From: Fibrella rubiginis
Lineage (GTDB): Bacteria > Bacteroidota > Bacteroidia > Cytophagales > Spirosomataceae
Length of the DNA: 64,000 nucleotides
Reading direction: 5' to 3'
NCBI RefSeq assembly: GCF_017353185.1
Contig: NZ_JAFMYV010000019.1
Coordinates: forward strand, 16,873 to 80,872
Positions 8,898-18,100 of the stretch are shown piece by piece. Position 1 is the stretch's first letter. Each line of letters begins with the position of its first letter. The notes beneath the pieces are model-generated. The model had not been told where the DNA came from. It was given only the letters and a program-made list of their open reading frames with translations, and did no database searches. The position numbers were made by a program, and so were the translations under genes.

Positions 8898-9000
8898 CTG
8901 AGTTCAATGTTTAATGTATAAAGTCCAACGTTGGCTGACGCGAGAGTGTGCATGCGTCAGCCAACGTTGGACTTTATACATCAAACATTGAACTCAGTTA
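8895..9000. repeat. Long inverted repeat (IR-B), 47-bp arms, joining two convergent stop codons
   Basis: Left arm 8895-8941 and right arm 8954-9000 match at 46 of 47 positions around a 12-base loop. The outermost three bases of each arm are the TAA stop codons of the two convergent genes, so the palindrome begins exactly where coding ends on both sides. The inner end of each arm reads GGCTGACGC/GCGTCAGCC. It probably serves as a bidirectional terminator. Confidence 0.95.
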
Positions 9001-10032
9001 AAGTTGGCTTCCCATGCCAATCAGCACCGTCGAGAGAATAATGATGCTCAGTCCGGTGTAGACGATGCGGAGCGTGGAGGGGCTGGAGCCTCGCCATTCG
9101 TGGAGGAAAAGGCCCCAAAGCGTGCTGAAGGTGATGATGAAGGCCATGTGTAATGTCCAGCCCGCAAACCGGAACGAGTCGCCAAGAAAGGTGTCGCCCA
9201 TGCCGTAAAAGAAGAACTGAAAATACCAGGTCGTACCCGCCAGAACGGCCCACAAGTAATTATTTTTTAGAAGCTTGGAGGTATTCAGGTAATCGCCAAA
9301 CGTTTTGTTGCGTGTGTTCAGGATCATGCACCAGATGAAGTTGGTGGTGAACCCGCCGAAAAGCAGGACGGGGTAAATGGCGTTGTTCTGGTAAAGCGGG
9401 TCGGTGCCGTTTTGAACAGCTAATACGGCAATGGGGTGCCCGGCTGTGAGGCCAAAGGAGAAGCAGGCGCTCAGAATACCCGATACAGTAGCCACGCCAA
9501 TGCCGCGCCGTAGGTCAAATTCTGCTACGGTAGCTTTCTGCTGTTCAGCATCCAGTTCCTTCTCTTTTTTGAAGCCCGCCAGTCCGCAAATGGCAATGCC
9601 GATAAGGCACACTACCACACCCGCCAGCGTAAACTGCCCGGTGCGGGTGGTAAGTAATTCATGAAAACGCCCTGCCCAGATGGGCGGCACCAGCGTGCCA
9701 AAGGCCGAACAGTAGCCCAGCGCTACGGCCATACCCAGCGAAATGCCCAGGTAGCGCATCGAGAGGCCGAAAGTCAGGCCGCCAATACCCCAGAGTACGC
9801 CAAAGAAGTAGGTCCAGCCGAGGGTGGCGGTATCGGCGCTCATAATAGAATCGACCAGGTGATGCACCGTCAGGCTACCCATAACCCAGGGAACGAGTAT
9901 CCAGGAAGTCAGCCCGCCCACGATCCAGGCGCTTTCCCATGACCAGCCTTTTACATTGCGAAACGGAAGATAAAATGAACCGGAGGCGAAGCCGCCCAAT
10001 GCGTGAAACAAAACACCCAGTATTGCAGTCAT
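8998..10032 (-). CDS. rhaT: L-rhamnose/proton symporter RhaT-like permease
   Basis: 344 residues with about ten membrane helices. RhaT features visible include the start GVLFHALGGFASGSFYLPFRNVKGWSWESAW, the segment FFGVLWGIGGLTFGLSMRYLGISLGMAVALGYCSAFGTLVPP and the end LSIIILSTVLIGMGSQL. RhaT of enterobacteria brings L-rhamnose in with a proton. In Bacteroidota related proteins accompany various sugar clusters, so the substrate could be rhamnose or another sugar. It converges on the TIM-barrel gene. Confidence 0.85.
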   Translation of the reverse strand: MTAILGVLFHALGGFASGSFYLPFRNVKGWSWESAWIVGGLTSWILVPWVMGSLTVHHLVDSIMSADTATLGWTYFFGVLWGIGGLTFGLSMRYLGISLGMAVALGYCSAFGTLVPPIWAGRFHELLTTRTGQFTLAGVVVCLIGIAICGLAGFKKEKELDAEQQKATVAEFDLRRGIGVATVSGILSACFSFGLTAGHPIAVLAVQNGTDPLYQNNAIYPVLLFGGFTTNFIWCMILNTRNKTFGDYLNTSKLLKNNYLWAVLAGTTWYFQFFFYGMGDTFLGDSFRFAGWTLHMAFIITFSTLWGLFLHEWRGSSPSTLRIVYTGLSIIILSTVLIGMGSQL

Positions 10033-10151
10033 CGAGATAGGGTAGGAGGTTGGTTAGACAAGTGGGGAAGATGCATAAATCTCCGCACTTCCGCTGCCTG
10101 CACTTTCCCAGGCTTACTCAACTGGACTGCGGTCGTTTGCTATAAACGCAA

Positions 10152-10177
10152 AAAGCCCCTCGGTTGCGAGGGGCTTT
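10152..10177 (-). terminator. Intrinsic terminator of the small lipoprotein gene
   Basis: AAAGCCCCTCG pairs with CGAGGGGCTTT around a GTTG loop. Read leftward it is followed by a T-run. Confidence 0.8.
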
Positions 10178-10199
10178 CTGTAAGCGGTGGCGAAGTAAA

Positions 10200-10412
10200 T
10201 TACTTCGCTGAGTCAGATGCCATTGATGATGACATGGCTGAAGTTGATTCAGCACCGGTAGCCATCGTGGTATCCATCGACGCAGCCGATGAATCCATAG
10301 ACATAGTTGACGTTGACTCAGTTGTTGACGTAGTCTCAGCTTTCTTCTCACAGCTAGTAGCCAGAGCAAGGATTGACATTACGAACAGGGCAGATTTTGC
10401 GAAGCCTTTCAT
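10200..10412 (-). CDS. Small Ser/Thr/Met-rich lipoprotein
   Basis: 70 residues. A lipoprotein signal (MKGFAKSALFVMSILALATSC) puts the acylated cysteine at residue 21. The mature part is almost entirely Ser, Thr, Met, Ala, Glu and Asp, in repeats such as TTSTTESTSTMSMDSS and STSAMSSSMASDS. No fold or catalytic residue is recognisable. It is probably an outer-membrane-anchored, disordered peptide. The methionines could bind copper or silver, but that is speculation. It diverges from the ECF sigma factor gene with about 145 bp between the starts, so they may share regulation. Confidence 0.7.
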   Translation of the reverse strand: MKGFAKSALFVMSILALATSCEKKAETTSTTESTSTMSMDSSAASMDTTMATGAESTSAMSSSMASDSAK

Positions 10413-10558
10413 GATCTTATGTGTTTAAATGTTATTGGTTAACTTTCCATACGTTAATACAGGGGGATGAAGAAGGTAACCCACCATCCGTAAAAATTTT
10501 TTTAATTTTTTTTTGGGTTACCCCTGGCCCCTCTTTTGTATTAAGAAGTGATCGTTAC

Positions 10559-11152
10559 ATGCGTGAAACAACACAGTTGATTTGGACAGACGACGATCTG
10601 CTGAGCGGGTTGGCCGAAGGGTCTGATAAAGCATTAAGCCAACTCTACCGGCAGCATTACCCCATGGTTTCGCACCTTGTGGTGTCGAATAGTGGGTCGG
10701 ATGAAGACGCCAAAGACATTTATCAGGAAACACTCATTGTGTTGTATGAGAAAGTGTCGGCGGGAGATTTTGATCTGCACTGCCAGCTTAAAACGTTTGT
10801 CTATGCCGTGGCCAGACGTTTATGGCTCAAGCAGTTAACCTTACGCGGGCGCTCACCGATGTTACGGGCCGCGCCCATGGATGATGAACCTGCTGATGAT
10901 GTGGCCGAGGATCTGGCTGAGCATCAGCGGCGCGAGAACCAGTTTGCCCAGATGGCTACCTCGCTCGATCAGTTGGGCGAACCCTGCCGGACACTGCTGG
11001 ACGATTTTTACGTCCGCCGCCTGTCAATGCAGGCCATTACGGAGAAGTTTGGCTATACCAATGCTGACAACGCCAAGACACAGAAGTACAAGTGCCTGAC
11101 GCGGTTGAAGCGGATTTTTTTTAGAGACTACCAAGACGACCACTACCAATGA
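10559..11152 (+). CDS. RNA polymerase ECF-type sigma factor
   Basis: 197 residues from the ATG at 10559; an open extension upstream to 10421 crosses the likely promoter and is ignored. Region 2 spans about residues 22-90 (LYRQHYPMVSHLVV, DAKDIYQETLIVLYEKV, FVYAVARRLWLKQL). Region 4 spans about 135-190 (LGEPCRTLLDDFYVRRLSMQAITEKFGY, NAKTQKYKCLTRLKR). It directs RNA polymerase to a specific promoter set. It overlaps the protease gene by four bases (ATGA), so the two are translationally coupled. That position is normally taken by an anti-sigma factor. Confidence 0.92.
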   Translation: MRETTQLIWTDDDLLSGLAEGSDKALSQLYRQHYPMVSHLVVSNSGSDEDAKDIYQETLIVLYEKVSAGDFDLHCQLKTFVYAVARRLWLKQLTLRGRSPMLRAAPMDDEPADDVAEDLAEHQRRENQFAQMATSLDQLGEPCRTLLDDFYVRRLSMQAITEKFGYTNADNAKTQKYKCLTRLKRIFFRDYQDDHYQ

Positions 11153-12141
11153 ACGCCGATGACATGAATTCTTTTGAAGATACTCTGCGGGCCTATGGCC
11201 GTAGGGTGGCGTTTAAAAACAAGCTGGACAGTATTCATCAGTCGCTGGAGGCCGATGCACTGCTGCCCGTAGCCGAGCCTCACCAGCCTGTTCGGGTATG
11301 GTGGAACGTGCACCGGCCCACATTGGCCATCGCAGCTGCTGTGGCTATCATGACCACATTTGCCACGATCATTTTGTATCGCTCTTACCAAAACAGCCAC
11401 AAGCAGGACCAGCAATATGGCATGATGATGCGAAATATTGCGGTTATTCAGCAGACGCAGAATAAGCTCCTCAATAACATCAGCGGGCGGGGCCGGGTAT
11501 TCCAGCAAAACCCAGGTCAGGTGGCGGGTTCGGGCTTTCTGCTTACGTCGTCAGGCTTTTTGGTGACTAATAACCACATTGTGCAGGGGTCTGACTCCGT
11601 CTACGTTCAGAGTCAGCAGGGCGAGGTTTATAAAGCCCGGATTGTGCATACCGACCCACAGCACGACCTGGCTATTCTGGCGATCGGACAGGATACGGCT
11701 TTCCATGCTCTGCCGCCTGTTCCCTACAGTTTTGAGGCTCGCCCGTCTGATCTGGGCGAACGGGTATTTACCTTGGGTTACCCCCGCGAAGAGATTGTGT
11801 ATGGTGAAGGCTACCTCAGTTCGGGTACCGGTTTCCGGGGCGACTCAGCGGCGTATCAGGTAGCTATCAGTGTAAACCCCGGCAACTCAGGCGGGCCGCT
11901 GCTCAACGAGCGGGGTAACATCATTGGTATTATCACGGCCAAACAGATCACGTCGGAAGGAGCCACGTTTGCGGTGAAAACTAACGTGCTGCTCAACGCG
12001 CTGGCTGCAATCTCACCCGACTCGCTGAAGGGAGATATGCTGGCGCTGAACCGTAAGAACCGAATGACCCGTTTGTCCCGCAAGCAGCAGATCAAGCAGA
12101 TGCAGGCGTACGTGTATCAGGTGAAAGTGTTCAAGCATTGA
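11149..12141 (+). CDS. Membrane-anchored DegP-like trypsin-family serine protease (S1C)
   Basis: 330 residues. A short cytoplasmic segment (1-57) is followed by one membrane helix (about 58-77, LAIAAAVAIMTTFATIILY), a helical linker and a trypsin-like domain (about 125-290). The triad is visible: His143 in TNNHIV, Asp173 in DPQHDLAIL and Ser247 in NPGNSGGPLL. There is no PDZ domain, unlike DegP/HtrA, and the C-terminal 40 residues are basic. It should act in the periplasm. Its start overlaps the sigma gene stop, so it may sense envelope stress for that sigma factor, with the N-terminal segment standing in for an anti-sigma domain. The protease call is firm; the regulatory role is inference. 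Confidence 0.9.
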   Translation: MNADDMNSFEDTLRAYGRRVAFKNKLDSIHQSLEADALLPVAEPHQPVRVWWNVHRPTLAIAAAVAIMTTFATIILYRSYQNSHKQDQQYGMMMRNIAVIQQTQNKLLNNISGRGRVFQQNPGQVAGSGFLLTSSGFLVTNNHIVQGSDSVYVQSQQGEVYKARIVHTDPQHDLAILAIGQDTAFHALPPVPYSFEARPSDLGERVFTLGYPREEIVYGEGYLSSGTGFRGDSAAYQVAISVNPGNSGGPLLNERGNIIGIITAKQITSEGATFAVKTNVLLNALAAISPDSLKGDMLALNRKNRMTRLSRKQQIKQMQAYVYQVKVFKH

Positions 12142-12202
12142 TAATAGTGGCAGTAAGCAACAGCCGTATGTAGTTGCTGATGTGAACCAATTATACTGTA
12201 GA

Positions 12203-12234
12203 AAGGGCCATTCCTGCGCAGGAATGGCCCTTTT
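12203..12234. terminator. Intrinsic terminator, perfect palindrome
   Basis: AAGGGCCATTCCTG (from 12203) pairs with CAGGAATGGCCCTT, followed by T-rich sequence. It ends the sigma-protease operon and occupies much of the 206-bp gap before the next gene. Confidence 0.85.
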
Positions 12235-12347
12235 GCTTTATCTGGCTGCATCCGTTTCAATAAATTTATCCGGACTGCCAGGAGCGTTTCGGGTTGAAAG
12301 AGCAGTTGCTTATTCTCCTGTAAAAAAATCATAGCGACAGTATTGGT

Positions 12348-13205
12348 ATGGTCTGGATCACCCGCGAACGACCTAAAATCGACCGATTGGCCTGTCCCTG
12401 GCTGATTCTGCGCTTCATCGACCCGGTGGCGACGGTTCTGTTTGTGTCTGAAAGTGAGGTGCTGACACAGGCGCAGGCGTTAGGGGCAACCCCCTTCGAT
12501 GTACCCGGCGTTGAATACACTCACTACGAAGACCGCTGCACGTTTGACTATTTTCTGCAAAAACATACGCTGACCGACCCGGCGTTGCACATAATGGCCC
12601 CCATTGTGCGGGGCGCCGATACCGACGATCACGGCTTGGCAGCACAGGCAGCCGGATTGTGGGCGATTTCGGCGGGGATGGCTTTCAACATTGAAGACGA
12701 TCAGGCCTTGCTGACGCAGGGACTTGTGCTCTACGACGCACTCTACAGTTGGGCAAAGCACTTGCAACTGGTTAAACATACGCAAAGCCCAACCGAGCGG
12801 CTGTTGCTGGAGGTATTGCACACGTACCTGCGGTCAACGAGCAAACGAAAAATACCCACCTGGGTGAGTGAGTTGAAACATGCGATTCAGGACCAGATGG
12901 ACACTAACCTGACGTTGAGCCTTACCGAACTGGCCGAAAGTGTAGCCGTCAATCCCGCCTATATATCCCGGACCTTTGCCCGCTACTTTGATGACCTGTC
13001 CTTTGGCGACTATATCCGGAAACTACGTATTGACAAAGCCCTGCATTTGCTGGCGACAACCTCCTACACACTCACTGAAATCGCGTACCTGACCGGCTTT
13101 TCTGATCAAAGCCATTTCACGCGCATTTTCAAAAAACAGACGGGGCAAAATCCATCTGCATACAGAAAACAAAGACGAAAAGGTAAAGCCGATACAAAAG
13201 GTTAA
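12348..13205 (+). CDS. ChrB C-terminal-like domain fused to an AraC-type DNA-binding domain
   Basis: 285 residues. The N-terminal ~135 resemble the chromate-resistance ChrB C-terminal domain (WITRERPKIDRLACPWLILRFIDP, GATPFDVPGVEYTHYEDRCTFD, DPALHIMAPIVRGADTD). The C-terminal ~100 form a double helix-turn-helix of the AraC/XylS family (LTELAESVAVNPAYISRTFARYF, LTEIAYLTGFSDQSHFTRIFKKQTGQNPSAYRKQ). A linker of about 40 residues joins them. The natural reading is a one-component regulator with the ChrB-like module as sensor. No chromate transporter (chrA) is nearby; the heavy-metal efflux operon lies about 0.7 kb downstream on the other strand. Both domain calls are by eye. Confidence 0.8.
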   Translation: MVWITRERPKIDRLACPWLILRFIDPVATVLFVSESEVLTQAQALGATPFDVPGVEYTHYEDRCTFDYFLQKHTLTDPALHIMAPIVRGADTDDHGLAAQAAGLWAISAGMAFNIEDDQALLTQGLVLYDALYSWAKHLQLVKHTQSPTERLLLEVLHTYLRSTSKRKIPTWVSELKHAIQDQMDTNLTLSLTELAESVAVNPAYISRTFARYFDDLSFGDYIRKLRIDKALHLLATTSYTLTEIAYLTGFSDQSHFTRIFKKQTGQNPSAYRKQRRKGKADTKG

Positions 13206-13258
13206 ATCCGTTCTATTTCCGATTTGGCAACCGGCATATTCTTGTCCTAAAAAAGACA

Positions 13259-13810
13259 ATGCTGTTACACGTTGCACAAACGAGCCGACTAATTGCTAGC
13301 CTGGTTGCCTTTACCTGCCTGCTGACCATTCCGGTCCAGATGGTGGCCCAGACGGAGCCGCCTTTGCCACCTACGTCTACATACCCACGGATGGTTGGGT
13401 ATCTGGGCATTCTGCATCCATTGGTTACGGTAGATGGGCAGAGGGCCGAAACTAATTTCGCTGGATATTATGTCGTCGGCTTTCCGATTGGACTTAACCT
13501 GTGGAAAACAAAACAAATTGGCTTCTCCATGGAGGTCGTACCCCTCATCCGGGCAGAAAATGGTAGCAGCCGGGTGTCAAATGTGCTGTTCCATCCGGGT
13601 TTACTCGTCAATCTAGGTCATGACATTACGTTTGCCGGACGGCTCGCGTTTGAGACGTCGGGGCGATACGGTATAACGCCAGTACTCAACAAAATTGTCC
13701 GGCGAGGGCAGATAGTCAACTACTTTATCGCCATGCCGCTTCCCGTCCGCTTCGGCAATAATCGCCCCCTTTCGGCAACCATTGGCTTGCAGGCGGGCGT
13801 TGTTTTTTAA
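13259..13810 (+). CDS. Exported protein, probable small outer-membrane beta-barrel
   Basis: 183 residues with a signal peptide (hydrophobic LIASLVAFTCLLTIPVQMVAQ, cleavage after VAQ). The remainder alternates hydrophobic and polar residues in strand-length blocks (GYYVVGFPIGLNLW, GFSMEVVPLIRAE, IVNYFIAMPLPVRFG) and ends in an aromatic F, as outer-membrane barrels do. No family recognised. It follows the ChrB-AraC gene by 53 bp and may be co-transcribed with it. Confidence 0.6.
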   Translation: MLLHVAQTSRLIASLVAFTCLLTIPVQMVAQTEPPLPPTSTYPRMVGYLGILHPLVTVDGQRAETNFAGYYVVGFPIGLNLWKTKQIGFSMEVVPLIRAENGSSRVSNVLFHPGLLVNLGHDITFAGRLAFETSGRYGITPVLNKIVRRGQIVNYFIAMPLPVRFGNNRPLSATIGLQAGVVF

Positions 13811-13866
13811 TCGTTTCTCGGCCGGGATAGCATGCTATTATGGATCACTAGCAGTATTAGTGCTGC

Positions 13867-15165
13867 CTACTCTTCTTCGTTGTTGTTCAGCTTGCTGAGC
13901 AAGCTATAGCCCCCATTAACTACGATAGGCGTTTTAATGGGGTCAACACCGGCTGGGAGCGAGACCGCAACGAAGCCATTTTCGCGGATACCCGTGCGCA
14001 CTTCCACCTGCCGAAACTGGTAGACCGTGGGCTTCCCATCCTTCGATTCCAGCACGTACACATAACTTTTACCCCCGAAGCCTATGACAGCCGATTCGGG
14101 CAGGGTGGGTAGCGACTGCGTTTTTACATCGATCTGGGCCGAAATGTAGCCGCCGGGGATGAAAATAGGCTTTAGCTCGTCGGGGTGGGCCAGTACGGGA
14201 ATGGTGCGGTCAGTAGCGAGAGACTTGCCAATCAGAAAAATAGTGCCCCTGTGGATGGGCGCGGCGTCGTTGCCAATACCAAACCGCACCGGCTGCCCCA
14301 ATCGAATCTGGCCTATGTCTTTCTCGAAAATATTAAGCCGTACATGCAGATCGTCCATGTTGGTGATCTCAACCAGAATATCAGACGGGTTCACATACCG
14401 CCCCCGGTTCACGGGCACGTTGGTGACGTAGCCCGACGTAGGGGCGGGTACGGTGACGGTGCGCGTGAGCCGGGATGGACTGAGCGTAGCCGGGTTGATG
14501 CGCAGAATAGCCAGCCGCTGGGCATCGGCGGCGAGTTGAGCCTGCAAACTCTGCCGATTGGAACGCGTTTGCTGGAATACCTTCAACGCACTCACGTTTT
14601 CGCGGCTTAATTCTTCCTGTCGGGCATAGTCCAGGTCGGCATATTCCAGTTTGGCTTTGGTGTCGAGGTAATCCTGCTGAAGCTGAATGTAGTCGGGGTT
14701 TTCAAGCACCACCAGCGTTTGCCCTTTCCGAATCCGCTGCCCCGGCTCCAGCGTAATGTAGCGAATGTAGCCCCCAAACGGCACCGATACAGACACCAGA
14801 TTCGAGGCCGGTACGTCGATTTGGCCGTTGGCTTTCAGAACGGTGTTGAGGCTTCGGTTGGTGGGTTGCCCCAGTTTTATTTCAGCCACGTTATACTGCG
14901 CCTGCGTCAGTGACACGCGCACAATCCCGTCTTTTGGTTTAGCTTCGGCAGAGTCTCTTTTAGCAGCGGTTTCGTCTGAAGGCTCCGCCTTTTTGCCCGA
15001 CGAACAAGCGCAAAAAGTTAAAAGCAAGACAAACAGGACCGCTTTTGTATACTGAAGAAAGGATTGGGTATCAGTAGGCTGGGGTACATGTATAGAGTGG
15101 TCTGCCAATCGCCTTTGCAGGCGGATTAACGAAATCAGGAATGGCAAAAAGATGAACAAAGTCAT
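13867..15165 (-). CDS. RND efflux periplasmic adaptor lipoprotein (CusB/CzcB-like)
   Basis: 432 residues. A cysteine in a lipobox-like FCACSSG near residue 53 follows a hydrophobic stretch. The barrel-sandwich halves (GQIDVPASNLVSVSVPFGGYI, VPAPTSGYVTNVPVNRGRYV) bracket an alpha-helical hairpin (about 150-215), with a beta-barrel and membrane-proximal domain after. The adaptor joins the inner-membrane pump to the outer-membrane channel. The ATG lies only 7 bp past the stop of the pump gene, so they share a transcript. The 30 residues before the lipoprotein-like signal are themselves hydrophobic and unusual. No closer ATG exists, so translation might begin at a non-standard codon. Confidence 0.9.
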   Translation of the reverse strand: MTLFIFLPFLISLIRLQRRLADHSIHVPQPTDTQSFLQYTKAVLFVLLLTFCACSSGKKAEPSDETAAKRDSAEAKPKDGIVRVSLTQAQYNVAEIKLGQPTNRSLNTVLKANGQIDVPASNLVSVSVPFGGYIRYITLEPGQRIRKGQTLVVLENPDYIQLQQDYLDTKAKLEYADLDYARQEELSRENVSALKVFQQTRSNRQSLQAQLAADAQRLAILRINPATLSPSRLTRTVTVPAPTSGYVTNVPVNRGRYVNPSDILVEITNMDDLHVRLNIFEKDIGQIRLGQPVRFGIGNDAAPIHRGTIFLIGKSLATDRTIPVLAHPDELKPIFIPGGYISAQIDVKTQSLPTLPESAVIGFGGKSYVYVLESKDGKPTVYQFRQVEVRTGIRENGFVAVSLPAGVDPIKTPIVVNGGYSLLSKLNNNEEE

Positions 15166-15172
15166 AGCTGTA

Positions 15173-18100
15173 TCAGGCGTTGCCCAGCAAATAGGTTATG
15201 TAGAGAACCGATTGGTTGTACTGGTTTAGCAGGTCGAGGTACGACGAGCGGATGGTGAGGGCCTGCTGGATGGCCAGCGAAAATTCGACGTAGCCGATGT
15301 CGCCACCCCGAAACGCGCGGCGGGCGTTGGTCTGAATCAACTGCGCCTGCGCCAGGCCATTCTGTTCATAATATACCAGCGCATTTCGGTACTGAACGTA
15401 TTGTCCTACAGCCTGTTGCAGCTGCTGATTCAGGCCAAAACGTCCCGACTGTAGTTCTGTCTGTGCTAACTGTTCGCCTACGCGGGCGGCTTCTACGCGG
15501 GCTTTCTGGGCCTTACCAAACAGGGGAAACGTAATGCCCAACTGCCCGGCAGTGAACCGGTACCCACCGCCGAAATAAATCTCCTGCCCGTCGATGAGCT
15601 GATTGCCAATGAGGGTTTGTGAGGTCAGACCTACCAGAAAATCAGGCCGGAGGCGGGCCTGTTCGACCAGACGCGCTTGCTCTGCCACGCTAATCTGCGA
15701 CTGCAATAACCGCACCTGTGGGTTCTGGTCGGGCGGGGTCAGCAGCAGGCTGTCGGGGTTGTAGGGCAGGGTTAGCTTGGGTAGTGGCTGTTCGTCGGTA
15801 TCAACGGCGTTGGGGCTGTAGAGCAGCGTTTTCAGTCGGGTGCGGGCGGCTGTTAAATCGGCTTCCAACTGAGCTAAGCGCACTTGCTGATCAGCGCGTT
15901 GACTTTCGGCGGTAGCTTTTTCGAGGCTGCCCGTTTCGCCCGTTTTAAACCGCAGGGTTGCCGCCTGCACAAATTCGGCCAGCACCGTATCCTGCTGCCG
16001 GTAGAGTTGCCGTCGCTGATGTAGATAACCCAAATCATAGTAGGCTGCCTTCACCTGATAGCGCACGTCGTTTTGGGTCACGGCCACCGATGCCTGCCGG
16101 TTAGCCACGGTCCGGTCGTTCAGGTCGGCGAGGCGGCGCATGAGGGCCGGGTTTGGAATGGTCTGCGTTAGGGTCAGGTTATTGTCGAACTGGCGACTGT
16201 TGTACTGCCCCAGCAGGACCGTGGCCGAAAGCCGGCCAGCGTCGTAGGCGGTGCGGCGCAGAGCCTGTTGCTGCGACACGCCAATGGTACCCAACTGGAT
16301 TTGTGCGTTTCGATTTCCTGCCTGTTGCAGGGCCTGATTGAGCGAAATGATGCTGCCCGACTGTGCGCTGGCGTGTTCGACAGAGCCCAGCAAAATGAGC
16401 AGGACTATCGCCGTCGCTACGGGGGCGGCGTTTCTGATCGGCGCTTTCTTCGCCTCCTGCGCTTCTTTCTCCAATGATTTTTTCTCGAAAAGTGAGTACA
16501 GGATTGGTAACAGAACCAGCGTCAGCAGTGTAGCCGTGAGCAATCCGCCAATGACTACCGTGGCCAGCGGCTTCTGCACTTCGGCCCCTGCCGAGTTGGA
16601 AATGGCCATCGGGATGAAACCGAACGAGGCCACCAGTGCCGTCATGATCACAGGCCGCAACCGGATCTCGGACCCCTGCCGAATGATTTCGGTCATGTCG
16701 GTGAGGTGTTCTTCGTGCCGAAGCCGGTTGAATTCAGCGATGAGCACAATCCCGTTGAGCACCGCCACGCCGAAGAGCGCAATGAAGCCCACGCCCGCCG
16801 AAATGCTAAAGGGCATCCCCCGCAGTTCGAGCGCAAACACCCCGCCAATGGCCGCCAGCGGAATGGCCATAAAAATGAGCAGGCTCTGCCGGACCGAGCC
16901 AAACGTGAAAAACAGCAACACAAAAATCAGCCCCAGTGCAATGGGAACGGCAATAGTGAGGCGCTGCTTGGCGTCGACCAGGTTCTGGAACGTGCCGCCA
17001 TAGGTGACTGAATAGCCCGGTGGAAATTTGATCTGCGACTGTACTTTCTGCTGTAGTTCGGCCACGATGCTTTCTACGTCACGCCCCCGAACGTTGAAAC
17101 CAAGCGTGATACGTCGGTGAGTTTGGTCACGCTGAATCTGGTTGGGTGCCTGCTCTACGCTTACCGTGGCAATTTGCCCCAATGGAAGCTGATTGCCGTC
17201 GGGTGTGGCCACATATAGGTTGCGGATGTCGTCTATGGTCTGGCGTTTGTCTTCGGCCAGCCGCAGCACCAGGTCATACCGTTTTTCGCCCTCGTATACC
17301 GACCCCGCCGACTGCCCCGCAAAAGCCGTGTTGATGGTCTGGTTTACGTCAGCCACATTCAGGCCGTATTTGGCAATGGCGTTGCGATCCAGCTTAATCA
17401 AAATCTGCGACAGCCCGCCCACTTGCTCTATGTATAGATCTGTTGCGCCGTCAATCTTTCGCACCAAACCGCCCACCCGATTGGCTAGTTTGGTTAGTTC
17501 ATTCAGGTCTTCGCCGTAGATTTTCAGGGCTACATCCTGTCGGGAACCGGTCATCAGTTCGTTGAACCGCATCTGTACGGGTTGCTGAATACCAAACGTA
17601 ACGCCCGGAATAGCCAACAGCGCCTCGCTCATTTTTTCGGCCAGTTCGTCGCGCGTCGTGGCCGATGTCCACTGGTCTTTGGGCTTCAAACTGACCATCA
17701 AGTCGGCGGCTTCGATAGACATAGGGTCGGTTGGTATTTCGCCGGAGCCAATTTTAGCTACTACCTGCTCCACTTCAGGAAATTGACTCAGCAGCACACG
17801 TTCGCCTTTCAGTGTGGCGTCGACGGTTTCGCTGAGCGAACTGCCCGTGAGTGTACGGGTGTCGATAGCAAAATCGCCTTCGTCAAGTTGCGGAATAAAC
17901 TCGCCGCCCATGCGCGAAAACGTGAACAGGGCTACGCCCAACAGCAGTACGGCTGCCCCCAGAATAAGCGCCCTGTGTTTCAGGGCTCCCAGCAGCAGCG
18001 GCTCGTAGACCCGAAAAAGCCGCTTCATAATCTTATCGGACAGGGATTCCTTATGCGCCACTTTTTTGCTGAGCATCAGGGCCGAAATCATGGGTACGTA

